Assembly: GCA_937915865.1 (NCBI GenBank)
Contig: CALGIG010000116.1
Location: 65,944-129,943 of the forward strand
DNA: 64,000 nucleotides
Direction: 5' to 3'
From: an uncultured Prolixibacteraceae bacterium
Lineage (GTDB): Bacteria; Bacteroidota; Bacteroidia; Bacteroidales; Prolixibacteraceae
The notes under the pieces are model-generated. The model worked only from the letters and a program-made list of their open reading frames with translations, searched no databases and was not told the origin of the DNA. Position numbers and translations under genes: made by a program. How positions within the stretch are numbered: the stretch's first letter is position 1; every line of letters starts with the position of its first letter. Positions 1-7,865 of this stretch are shown here, piece after piece.

Positions 1-1967
1 CCAGTATTACTCAAAATGGAGATACAGTAAAAGTAAATACCAATCAGGGTACAATGGAAGATTTGTTCAGTAACCTTGAGTTAAAATTATCAACTGCAAC
101 GATGACTCCGGTTACTAAAAGCGCTTACCTGACTACTTCGGCTTTGGCTAAGGCAATGAAAGATGAGAAGGGGTTTATCCACCCGGTTGAAGTGATTGAC
201 AACAATATACAGCAATCCTCACTTAAAAGCGCCCAGGCAACTGATGAATCACTGCCTGGTATCTATTTCAGGAAAGATTTTAGTGGCGAAACTATTTGGG
301 AAGAGGGAGGTGCCAGCATTTCTTTCGACCAGGCATATTACCAGTTGGGAACAGAACTGGAATATGAGTTTAAATTTGAACAGCAGGGGTTCGATTGGGC
401 GAACAAACAATTCCCCAAAGGGAAAATTACAAAATTTAAAATCTGTACCAACAAAGAAGCTTCAGGGGTAGAAGCAAAAATGGTTTTGAAGGCTACGACC
501 AGCCATGAGTTCAATAAAGAAGACTCAAAAGTCATTCAAAAAAATGTTTTCAACAAAACTTTTAAATATCTGGTTTTTGTTGCACCGTCGCCAATTCCCA
601 TTCCTTTTTGGGCAACGGTAAAAGTTGATTTAATGCGCGGTTCTTCTTCAACGATTTCAGGCGAGGCTTCAGTTACAGGAGGCGCAACCGGCAATTTTAA
701 TCTTGAACTGGGTGCAAGCTACGAAAATGGCCGTTGGACAACTATTAACCCTGCTTTCACTCCCAAGTTCACGCTTGAGGGGCCGGAAGTGGATGCCGCG
801 GTAAACGTAAAAGCGCAGGTTGAAGTTTACCCGCATATCGAAGTTTCGTTTTACAGTGTATTGTCCCCCTATCTTGATATAGCTCCTTACATACGAAGCG
901 AAATGGAATACAGTCTTTTAAAGAATTTTAAATATGACCTTTATTCGGGAGTGAATGCCCGTTTGGGGATTAAAGCCGATGTATTCGGAAGCAACATCTT
1001 CGATTATAATACGGGCGACCTGAATATGTTTGAAAAGTCGCTTTATACGGCCCCAAAGAAGCTGCAAGTGGTTAGCGGTAGTAATCAGGCAACTACACCA
1101 GGGAAAGCTTTACCTAGCCCGGTTGTTATAAAAGTACTTGATTCTAAGGATAAGCCTGTTAAAAATGCGATGGTCAATCTTAAAGCAAAACTAGGCAGTC
1201 TCTTTAAGTCTATTCTGGGGACTAAAAGCGCTACAATTACTAATGGCGATAATGGTGAATTAGTTTTGGCCTCTGATTCAACAGGGCATGTATCGGTAAA
1301 CTGGGTCATGGCCCAAACAACAGCAAAAGATACGCTAGATGCTTACCTCAAAGATGGAACTGACACTAAAATTGATAGCTCATCCATTTCAGTAAATACT
1401 CAATCTTGTGGCTGCGATACCACCAAGTTTGGCCATTTTACCGACCCGCGCGATGGTCATGTTTATAAAACCATAAAAATTGGTACCCAGACCTGGATGG
1501 CTGAAAATTTGGCATGGTTCCCCTACATCACGCCAACCTGGCCTGATCCGGGTTATGCTTCGCCCTGCTATTTAGTCTCCAAAAACGGTGTACTTTATGA
1601 CCACCCTGCCGCTTTAACCGCCGCTCCGGCTGGGTGGCACCTGCCCAGTGCCGCCGAATGGGAAACCCTTTCCAATTACTTGGGCGGTGCGGAGGTCGCC
1701 GGGGGCAAAATGAAAGCCACCTATGGATGGGACAGTCCCAATACAGGTGCCACCAACGAGAGTTGCTTTTCTGCTCTTCCGTGTGCCAGCTACGTCTACT
1801 ACTGGGACTTCTCCTCTATAGGCGGCAACTGCGTCTGGTGGAGTAGTACCGCCGACGATGAGTACAACGTGTGGAGCAGCGCCGTGAACACTAACGATAC
1901 AAAGTTGCATATGGGCCAAACCTACGCCGGGTACTGGGGACACTCTGTGCGCTGCGTTAAGAATTAG
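1..1967 (+). CDS. FISUMP-domain surface protein, 5' truncated by the window
   Basis: The reading frame is open from the first bases of the window, so the true start lies upstream and this is only the C-terminal part. An internal ATG at 54 is not the start. The visible protein has about 650 residues: a long region of unknown fold, an Ig-like segment (about 1060-1400) and a C-terminal FISUMP domain (about 1430-1965). The FISUMP part shows GTQTWMAENL, GWHLPSAAEW, WWSSTA and a final GHSVRCVKN, all typical of the Fibrobacter succinogenes major paralogous domain, a C-type-lectin-like surface fold. Role is unknown, probably an exported or cell-surface protein. The domain call is firm and the rest of the protein is unrecognised. 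Confidence 0.8.
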   Translation, partial: SITQNGDTVKVNTNQGTMEDLFSNLELKLSTATMTPVTKSAYLTTSALAKAMKDEKGFIHPVEVIDNNIQQSSLKSAQATDESLPGIYFRKDFSGETIWEEGGASISFDQAYYQLGTELEYEFKFEQQGFDWANKQFPKGKITKFKICTNKEASGVEAKMVLKATTSHEFNKEDSKVIQKNVFNKTFKYLVFVAPSPIPIPFWATVKVDLMRGSSSTISGEASVTGGATGNFNLELGASYENGRWTTINPAFTPKFTLEGPEVDAAVNVKAQVEVYPHIEVSFYSVLSPYLDIAPYIRSEMEYSLLKNFKYDLYSGVNARLGIKADVFGSNIFDYNTGDLNMFEKSLYTAPKKLQVVSGSNQATTPGKALPSPVVIKVLDSKDKPVKNAMVNLKAKLGSLFKSILGTKSATITNGDNGELVLASDSTGHVSVNWVMAQTTAKDTLDAYLKDGTDTKIDSSSISVNTQSCGCDTTKFGHFTDPRDGHVYKTIKIGTQTWMAENLAWFPYITPTWPDPGYASPCYLVSKNGVLYDHPAALTAAPAGWHLPSAAEWETLSNYLGGAEVAGGKMKATYGWDSPNTGATNESCFSALPCASYVYYWDFSSIGGNCVWWSSTADDEYNVWSSAVNTNDTKLHMGQTYAGYWGHSVRCVKN

Positions 1968-1984
1968 GGTGTTTTGGCAGAGGT

Positions 1985-2145
1985 GACCTCCGCTAGTCGG
2001 GATGTTCGCAAAGGCTGGTGGCGATTTGTATCGCCATTTTTATAATAATGAATTTGTAATTCATACAAACTAAATGAACTGAAACTTGCTCGTTTGGATA
2101 TGCAAAAGCTTGCGTGCGATAGCGCTAATTGGCAGGCAGCACTTT
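1985..2145. repeat. Hairpin-bearing dispersed repeat, copy 1
   Basis: The copy begins with CTCCGCTAGTCGGGAT (1988-2003). It carries two short hairpins: TGGCGAT-TTGT-ATCGCCA (2019-2036) and ATGAATT-TGT-AATTCAT (2048-2064). A related copy lies exactly 780 bp downstream (2799 and 2828), on the other side of the toxin-antitoxin pair. The stems differ between copies but stay paired. It resembles REP/MITE-like dispersed elements; no transposase is present. Confidence 0.7.
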
Positions 2146-2213
2146 TCTAGCTCTGGATTCGTAATCGGGCAATGTAATTTTAATAAATTTGCGAGGAAGC
2201 AATACTATAAAAC

Positions 2214-2417
2214 ATGAAAGAGGTAACCTTAAAAATTTCGGAAAATAAATATGATTTTTTCATGGAGCTTGTCAGCCAGCTTGGCATTGAAGTAGCAGAA
2301 AGTATTGATATTCCGGAGGAGCATAAAACTATTGTTCGCGAACGTATAAATACTTCCCAAACAGAAGAGTTAGTTTCCTGGAGAAAGGCCAGAAAACAAT
2401 TCACATTTAAAGATTAG
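2214..2417 (+). CDS. Probable antitoxin of a RelE/ParE-type pair
   Basis: This 67-residue protein begins MKEVTLKISENKYDFF and ends in a basic tail (WRKARKQFTFKD). That layout fits the short antitoxins found upstream of ParE-like toxins: an N-terminal part that helps DNA binding or dimerisation and a C-terminal part that wraps the toxin. Its stop is 5 bp before the GTG start of the toxin reading frame, so the two would be co-translated. No clear family motif such as a ribbon-helix-helix can be assigned by eye, so the call rests mainly on size and context. The pair is bracketed by two hairpin repeats, which suggests it was acquired. Confidence 0.6.
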   Translation: MKEVTLKISENKYDFFMELVSQLGIEVAESIDIPEEHKTIVRERINTSQTEELVSWRKARKQFTFKD

Positions 2418-2422
2418 TCCTC

Positions 2423-2721
2423 GTGGGTTTTACTGTTTCAATTGATCCGAGAGCCATTCTGGACATTCAGGAGGCGATAAACTATTACGACAATCAGCAG
2501 GTAGGTTTAGGAAGAAAGTTTGAAAGGGAATTGAATAAATACTTCATTGCACTTGAGAAAAATCCATTTTTTCGGATTCGTTATGATGCTGTTCGTTGTT
2601 TGCCACTGAAAAATTTCCTTACATGGTGCATTTCTCTGTTTCGGAAGAGCGAAAGTTGGTGATCGTTCATGCTGTATTTCACACTTCGCTTGATATTCAG
2701 AAATGGACAATGAGAAAGTAG
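2423..2721 (+). pseudogene. RelE/ParE-family toxin, frameshifted
   Basis: The GTG start at 2423 opens a frame with RelE/ParE features: ILDIQEAINYYDNQQVGLG, then FERELNKYF and NPFFRIRYDAVRCLPLK. It runs out of register in a run of five A at 2609-2613 and stops at 2662. One extra base in that run restores FPYMVHFSVSEERKLVIVHAVF and then HTSLDIQKW, the usual C-terminal strands of a ParE toxin, up to a TAG at 2719-2721. The restored length is about 99 residues, normal for the family. Either the toxin is inactivated by a one-base deletion or the homopolymer was miscalled. These toxins act on ribosome-bound mRNA or on gyrase; which one applies cannot be read here. Confidence 0.75.
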
Positions 2722-2764
2722 AACCCTGTGCTGTTCATATAATTAATGAAGCCATTTCAACAAT

Positions 2765-2945
2765 TACCCCTACTGGTCGGGATATTCGTGGCCGCTGGTG
2801 GCGATTTGTATCGCTACTTCTATAACAGCGAATTTGTAATTCGCGCAAACTAAATGAATTTAAACTTGCTATGTATATACTTTCGAACCTGCTCGTATGG
2901 ATGTATAAACGCTCGCGGAGCTTTGCTCATTGGTAAATTTTCGTT
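2765..2945. repeat. Hairpin-bearing dispersed repeat, copy 2
   Basis: Second copy of the element seen at 1985-2145. It starts with a TACTGGTCGGGAT stretch, then has TGGCGAT-TTGT-ATCGCTA (2799-2816, one G-T pair) and GCGAATT-TGT-AATTCGC (2828-2844). The ATG/CAT ends of the second stem in copy 1 are replaced by GCG/CGC here, so pairing is preserved by compensatory change. A decayed third tail copy is visible around 3090-3130. Confidence 0.7.
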
Positions 2946-3325
2946 TATAAGTGAATTTTTCATACGTTAATGCAAAATATTCGGTTGTGGCTGAATATTT
3001 TGAAATGTTATGGAGATACAATTTATTTGGGAAAGAACACTTTTAACTGGTGTTAATCTACCATGATTAATAAAATAAATCCCGTTCCTTTGGATATGAA
3101 ACCCCTTGCATGTGTTAGTGCTGATTTGTATCTCAGTAATATAGCACTGCCACAATGACCAACATTGAGCTAAATCCGTGAGGGCCGTTACAATCCTGGC
3201 GTAGAAGAGAGATCACAAAATGAGGTTGTTGAATATTTCTGCCTAAGATTATTTCCATTTTGAAGGTTTCAGCCTATAGTTTTTCCTATCTTTAACTAAC
3301 TGAAAATCTGAAAACCCTCAAAACT
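2946..3325. other. Non-coding interval before the glycogen block
   Basis: No convincing gene was found. The stretch 3090-3130 resembles the tail of the hairpin repeat (TGGATATG, then TTGCATGTGTTAGTGCT). The rest is AT-rich and must contain the promoter of glgB, but no clear promoter motif could be fixed. Confidence 0.5.
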
Positions 3326-5320
3326 ATGCAAGTCCCAAATTTTGTAAAACAAGACAATTACCTCCATCCGTATGCACAAATCGTTATCGATAGGTTGCTG
3401 GAGGCTGAGAATAAGGAAAAAAAGTTGTTGTTCGGACAAAGCCTGCCCGATTTTGCCCAAGGGCATAAATGGTATGGTCTGCACAAGGAACATGGCCTTT
3501 GGGTTTTGCGCGACTGGGCGCCCAATGCAACAGCCATATACCTTGTTGGCGAATTCAACAGCTGGCAGGAACAATCGGAATATGCTTTGTCAAGGGTTGA
3601 ATCGGGAGATTGGGAATTACGGCTGCCGTTTAAGATGATGAAACACGGCGATTTGTTCGCTTTCTCAATACATTGGCACGGTGGGCAGGGGAAACGTGTT
3701 CCGGCATGGATCAACCGAGTGGTTCAGGATGACCAAACCAAAATTTTCAATGCACAGGTTTGGGTTCCTGAAAAACCTTACAAGTGGAAGAACGCTAAAT
3801 TTAAGCGTAATGCTGAGGCACCGTTAATCTACGAAGCGCATATCGGGATGGCCGGCGAGGATTTGCGTGTACATACTTACAACGAGTTTCGTGAAAATGT
3901 TTTGCCGCGCATCAAAGAGGCTGGCTACAACACTTTGCAGTTGATGGCCATTCCGGAACATCCCTACTACGGTAGTTTTGGCTACCACGTGTCCAGTTTT
4001 TTTGCACCCTCGTCGCGCTTTGGCACTCCCGAAGAATTGAAACAACTGGTTGATGAGGCACATGGAATGGGCATATCAGTAATTATAGACCTGGTACATT
4101 CACATGCCGTGAAAAACGAAAATGAAGGTTTGGGCCGATACGATGGAACCCGCTGGCAGTTTTTTCACGATGGCCCAAAGGGTGAGCACCCTGCCTGGGA
4201 TTCGTTCTGTTTCAATTATGGCAAGAACCAGGTTTTGCATTTCTTGTTATCCAATATTCGCTATTGGCTCGAAGAGTTCAGGTTTGATGGTTTCAGGTTC
4301 GATGGCGTAACCAGTATGCTTTATTTCGATCATGGACTTGGTAAAGCCTTTACGAGCTACGACGATTATTTCAGCGGCGGGCTCGATCAGGAAGCATTTA
4401 CCTATTTCGTCATGGCCAACAAGCTTATTCATGAGATAAATCCAAATGCACTTTCTATTGCCGAAGAAATGAGTGGCTTGCCAGGGTTGGCCACTTCGCT
4501 GAAAGATGGCGGATTAGGTTTTGATTACCGCATGGCAATGGGAGTTCCCGATTTCTGGATTAAACTAATTAAAGAGTATTCGGACGAACAATGGAATGTT
4601 GGCGATATATTTTATCAGTTGACTTCGAAACGAATGGACGAAAAAGTAGTGAGCTATGCCGAGTCGCACGACCAGGCGCTTGTTGGCGATAAAACCATTA
4701 TTTTCAGGTTGATTGATAAGGAAATGTATTTCAGTATGCGGAAAGATCAGCCCAATATGACTGTCGACCGTGGAATTGCGTTACATAAAATGATTCGTTT
4801 AGTTACTTTAACCTGTGCCGGGGGGGCCTATCTCAATTTTATGGGCAACGAATTTGGTCACCCGGAATGGATCGATTTCCCGAGGGAAGGAAATGGCTGG
4901 TCGTATAAACATGCCCGGCGATTGTGGAGTTTAGCCGATAACAAAGAACTTAAGTTCCATTGGCTTTCGGATTTTGACCGTGAAATGATTTCGCTGGTTA
5001 AAGATGAAAAGCTGCTTGAAGTTCCTGAAGTGAACTGGGTATACGACCACAAAGGCAATGAGGTGCTGGCTTATACGCGTGGTAAGTACCTGTTTGTATT
5101 CAATTTTCATCCAACGCAGTCTCTGGTCGATTACCGTATTCCTTCTGATTCTTGCACCTATCGGATTGCTTTGGATACCGATGCCGAAAGGTTTGGCGGA
5201 CAGAACAGGGTTGACAGCCATATCAGTTATTATACCCATATAGCCGAAGATGGAAATCACCATTTTCTGATGCTATATCTACCTGCCCGGACTGCTTTGG
5301 TTTTGCGAAAAGAAATTTAA
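3326..5320 (+). CDS. glgB: 1,4-alpha-glucan branching enzyme (GH13, eukaryotic-like)
   Basis: It makes alpha-1,6 branches in glycogen by cutting an alpha-1,4 chain and transferring it. At 664 residues it has the length and layout of the eukaryotic-like (GH13_8) enzymes: an N-terminal CBM48 part (about 50-150; VLRDWAPNATAIYLVGEFN), a GH13 barrel and a C-terminal beta domain. Catalytic landmarks are visible: IIDLVHSHA near 253-261, GFRFDGVTSM with nucleophile D326, IAEEMSG with acid E380 and ESHDQALVGDKT with D449. It is the first gene of the glycogen block; the GSCFA gene starts 38 bp downstream. Family identity is secure. Confidence 0.96.
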   Translation: MQVPNFVKQDNYLHPYAQIVIDRLLEAENKEKKLLFGQSLPDFAQGHKWYGLHKEHGLWVLRDWAPNATAIYLVGEFNSWQEQSEYALSRVESGDWELRLPFKMMKHGDLFAFSIHWHGGQGKRVPAWINRVVQDDQTKIFNAQVWVPEKPYKWKNAKFKRNAEAPLIYEAHIGMAGEDLRVHTYNEFRENVLPRIKEAGYNTLQLMAIPEHPYYGSFGYHVSSFFAPSSRFGTPEELKQLVDEAHGMGISVIIDLVHSHAVKNENEGLGRYDGTRWQFFHDGPKGEHPAWDSFCFNYGKNQVLHFLLSNIRYWLEEFRFDGFRFDGVTSMLYFDHGLGKAFTSYDDYFSGGLDQEAFTYFVMANKLIHEINPNALSIAEEMSGLPGLATSLKDGGLGFDYRMAMGVPDFWIKLIKEYSDEQWNVGDIFYQLTSKRMDEKVVSYAESHDQALVGDKTIIFRLIDKEMYFSMRKDQPNMTVDRGIALHKMIRLVTLTCAGGAYLNFMGNEFGHPEWIDFPREGNGWSYKHARRLWSLADNKELKFHWLSDFDREMISLVKDEKLLEVPEVNWVYDHKGNEVLAYTRGKYLFVFNFHPTQSLVDYRIPSDSCTYRIALDTDAERFGGQNRVDSHISYYTHIAEDGNHHFLMLYLPARTALVLRKEI

Positions 5321-5358
5321 ATTTCAGTACGGATACAACCTCATTAGCTTAGAAATAG

Positions 5359-6345
5359 ATGATATTTTCAACTGAAGTTAATATTCCTGAGTTCCCCTGG
5401 AAAATTGGGTATGCGAAAGGTGTAATGTTTATTGGATCATGTTTCTCTGATAACATTGGTCAGAAATTGGTTGACCTGAAATTTTCCGCCGATGTTAATC
5501 CTTTCGGCGTTTTGTACAATCCGGTATCCATTGCAAACAGTTTGCGGTATTTAATCGGTAATATACGTTTTGGCGAAACCGATTTGTTTCAGGATCAGGG
5601 AATTTGGAACAGTTTTAGTCACCACAGTAGCTTTTCGGATGTTAATGCTGAAAAAGCATTGAAGAAGATCAATGAAAGAATAAATTTGTCGCACCAGTTT
5701 TTGAAAAATGCCGAATTTTTAATGATTACTTTCGGAACTGCCTGGGCATATAAACTGGAAGGTACCGACCAGGTTGTATCGAATTGCCATAAAGTTTCTG
5801 CGTCGAAATTTAGTCGGGTAAAGCTTGGTGTTAGCGAAATTACTGCTGATTACCGGCTTTTGCTTGACGAACTCTGGTCGTTTAACCCGAACCTGAAAAT
5901 TATTTTTACCGTTAGCCCTATCCGGCATTGGAAAGACGGCGCTGTTGGTAACCAGGTGAGTAAATCTACTTTGATTTTAGCTATTGATGAGTTGCTCGGT
6001 ACGTTTGCAGGTCGCTTTTGTTCGTATTTTCCGGCTTACGAGCTTGTAATGGACGAGTTGCGCGATTATCGGTTTTATGCTGCCGATATGTTACATTTAA
6101 GCGAAGTTGCTGTTAATTATATTTTCGAACGCTTTCATTCTGTACTTATTTCGAAAGAAGCCATGCAGATTGCGTTTCGCATCGGGAAAATCCAGAAAGC
6201 AATGAACCATCGTCCGTTTAAAACTGATTCGCCGGAATACCGGCATTTTGTTGAGGCCAACATTCAGGAAATTAAAACTATATCTGTTCTTTATCCTCAT
6301 TTAAATCTTGAAGAAGAACTTAGTTTTTTTGAGGGTAAGATTTAG
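5359..6345 (+). CDS. GSCFA-domain protein (SGNH-like)
   Basis: This 328-residue protein carries GSCFSDN at residues 26-32, the signature that names the GSCFA family, and a late DMLH motif (D243, H246) that looks like block V of SGNH/GDSL hydrolases. TFGTAWAYK (124-132) is also typical of the family. No biochemical role is established. An esterase or acyl-transferase activity is plausible from the SGNH resemblance. It has no signal peptide, so it probably acts in the cytoplasm. It lies between the branching enzyme and the glycogen synthase-like gene, which suggests a link to glycogen handling, but this is inference. Confidence 0.88.
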   Translation: MIFSTEVNIPEFPWKIGYAKGVMFIGSCFSDNIGQKLVDLKFSADVNPFGVLYNPVSIANSLRYLIGNIRFGETDLFQDQGIWNSFSHHSSFSDVNAEKALKKINERINLSHQFLKNAEFLMITFGTAWAYKLEGTDQVVSNCHKVSASKFSRVKLGVSEITADYRLLLDELWSFNPNLKIIFTVSPIRHWKDGAVGNQVSKSTLILAIDELLGTFAGRFCSYFPAYELVMDELRDYRFYAADMLHLSEVAVNYIFERFHSVLISKEAMQIAFRIGKIQKAMNHRPFKTDSPEYRHFVEANIQEIKTISVLYPHLNLEEELSFFEGKI

Positions 6346-6398
6346 AATTCGGTGTGATTTTGAAGTGTGTTTATCGTTTCCCTTTTTTTGATTGGCTT

Positions 6399-7694
6399 AT
6401 GAAAATATTGATGTTTGGATGGGAGTTTCCGCCCCACATTTCAGGAGGATTAGGAACAGCCTGCTATGGCCTGACCAAAAGTTTGTCGCAAATAGATGAT
6501 TTGGAGGTAACATTTGTTGTACCTAAAAAATATGGAGACGAAGATTTGCCAAACATTACATTTATCGGTGCCGATCAAATACCAGTTATTCAACAACAAA
6601 TTCACTTCGACGATAGTAATGCTAAATTGGAATATTATGCTATTCATTCCCAGTTGATCCCGTATTTAGGCACGGCTGAATTTGAATCGCTTAACAATGA
6701 GAAAAAGGTTTCCGAAAACCGTTTTATTGAAGTAACTGAAGAGGGCAAGGTTCTTTTTGCCGGAGGATACGGCTTTTCGCTTTTCCAGGAGATAGAATAT
6801 TATTCGGTTGTAGGCGAAAAGTTAGCTCGTGAGTTGGCCTTTGATGTAATTCATGTTCACGACTGGATGTGTTACCCAGCTGGAGTAGCGGCTAAACTAG
6901 CTTCTGGGAAACCGCTTGTTGCTCATATTCATTCAACAGAGTTTGATCGTTGCGGGCAGGCGGTTAATCCTGCAATTTGTATGATAGAAAAGGAAGGTTT
7001 GGAAAAAGCTGATAAAATTATTGCTGTTAGCAACTTTACCAGGTCAATCGTAATTCGTAATTATGGAATTGATCGCCGTAAGGTTATAACAATTCACAAT
7101 GCAGTTGAACCAACAAATTATTCGGCAGAATTATTTTCTAAACCATACAGTGCCGATAAAGTTGTAACTTTTTTAGGCAGGATAACTGCGCAAAAAGGCC
7201 CCGGATATTTTGTTGATGCTGCTTTTCTTGTTATTCAGAAATATAAAAATGTACGGTTTATAATGGCCGGGAAAGGCGATTTGCTTCAGGAAATGAAACA
7301 GAAAGTTACTGATCTGCGCATTTCAGGTTTCTTTCAGTTCCCTGGGTTTGTAGCCGATGAGGAAATTCCTGAACTTTTTTTGTCAAGCGATATTTTTGTT
7401 ATGCCATCGGTTTCTGAACCATTTGGAATTGTTGCACTTGAGGCTATGCAAGCTGGGGTAGCAACTGTTGTTTCGAATCAATCAGGTGTTTCGGAGGTTG
7501 TAAAAAATGTAATTAAGGTTGATTATTGGGATACGCGGGCATTAGCAAATGCTATTATTCATCTTTTAGAGAATACTAAGTTTCGGAAGCAAAATGAAAA
7601 AAAAGGCAAAACCGAGGTTCAGAAATTGATTTGGGAAAATACGGCCCTTAAAGTTTATAAGGTTTATGAACGCCTAATAAAACAAGGCGTTTGA
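6399..7694 (+). CDS. glgA: Glycogen synthase-like glycosyltransferase (GT4/GT5 fold)
   Basis: The protein extends alpha-1,4-glucan chains from an activated glucose donor, as inferred from family and context. The ATG at 6399 is preferred because MKILMFGWEFPPHISGGLG is the conserved N-terminus of Bacteroidota glycogen synthases; a GTG at 6354 would add 15 unrelated residues. This gives 431 residues with a GT-B fold. HDWMCYPAG, VVTFLGRITAQKGPGYFVDA and SEPFGIVALEAMQAG mark the donor side, including the E-x7-E element. It begins 53 bp after the GSCFA gene. The gene symbol is functional rather than strict, because the protein is closer to the GT4-like branch than to E. coli GlgA. Confidence 0.85.
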   Translation: MKILMFGWEFPPHISGGLGTACYGLTKSLSQIDDLEVTFVVPKKYGDEDLPNITFIGADQIPVIQQQIHFDDSNAKLEYYAIHSQLIPYLGTAEFESLNNEKKVSENRFIEVTEEGKVLFAGGYGFSLFQEIEYYSVVGEKLARELAFDVIHVHDWMCYPAGVAAKLASGKPLVAHIHSTEFDRCGQAVNPAICMIEKEGLEKADKIIAVSNFTRSIVIRNYGIDRRKVITIHNAVEPTNYSAELFSKPYSADKVVTFLGRITAQKGPGYFVDAAFLVIQKYKNVRFIMAGKGDLLQEMKQKVTDLRISGFFQFPGFVADEEIPELFLSSDIFVMPSVSEPFGIVALEAMQAGVATVVSNQSGVSEVVKNVIKVDYWDTRALANAIIHLLENTKFRKQNEKKGKTEVQKLIWENTALKVYKVYERLIKQGV

Positions 7695-7865
7695 TGATAT
7701 TTTTACTGGAATCTGCATGTTGATAATTTTCAAATATTTAACGTCCATTTTACATTAAGGTCATTCAATTACGGTTTTTTTTAACTTCTTTTGTTGCAAC
7801 CATTCACAAGTATTGATTGTGAACGAGATAAGAATAATTCACCTTGCATCATAAAATTAATTATC

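Noticed and set aside
1614..1943. 109-codon minus-strand frame opposite the FISUMP domain
   Set aside because: The plus strand carries a clear conserved domain; the antisense frame is a by-product of its codon pattern.
3086..3130. Third complete copy of the hairpin repeat
   Set aside because: Only the tail region is recognisable (TGGATATG and TTGC segments); both hairpins are missing.
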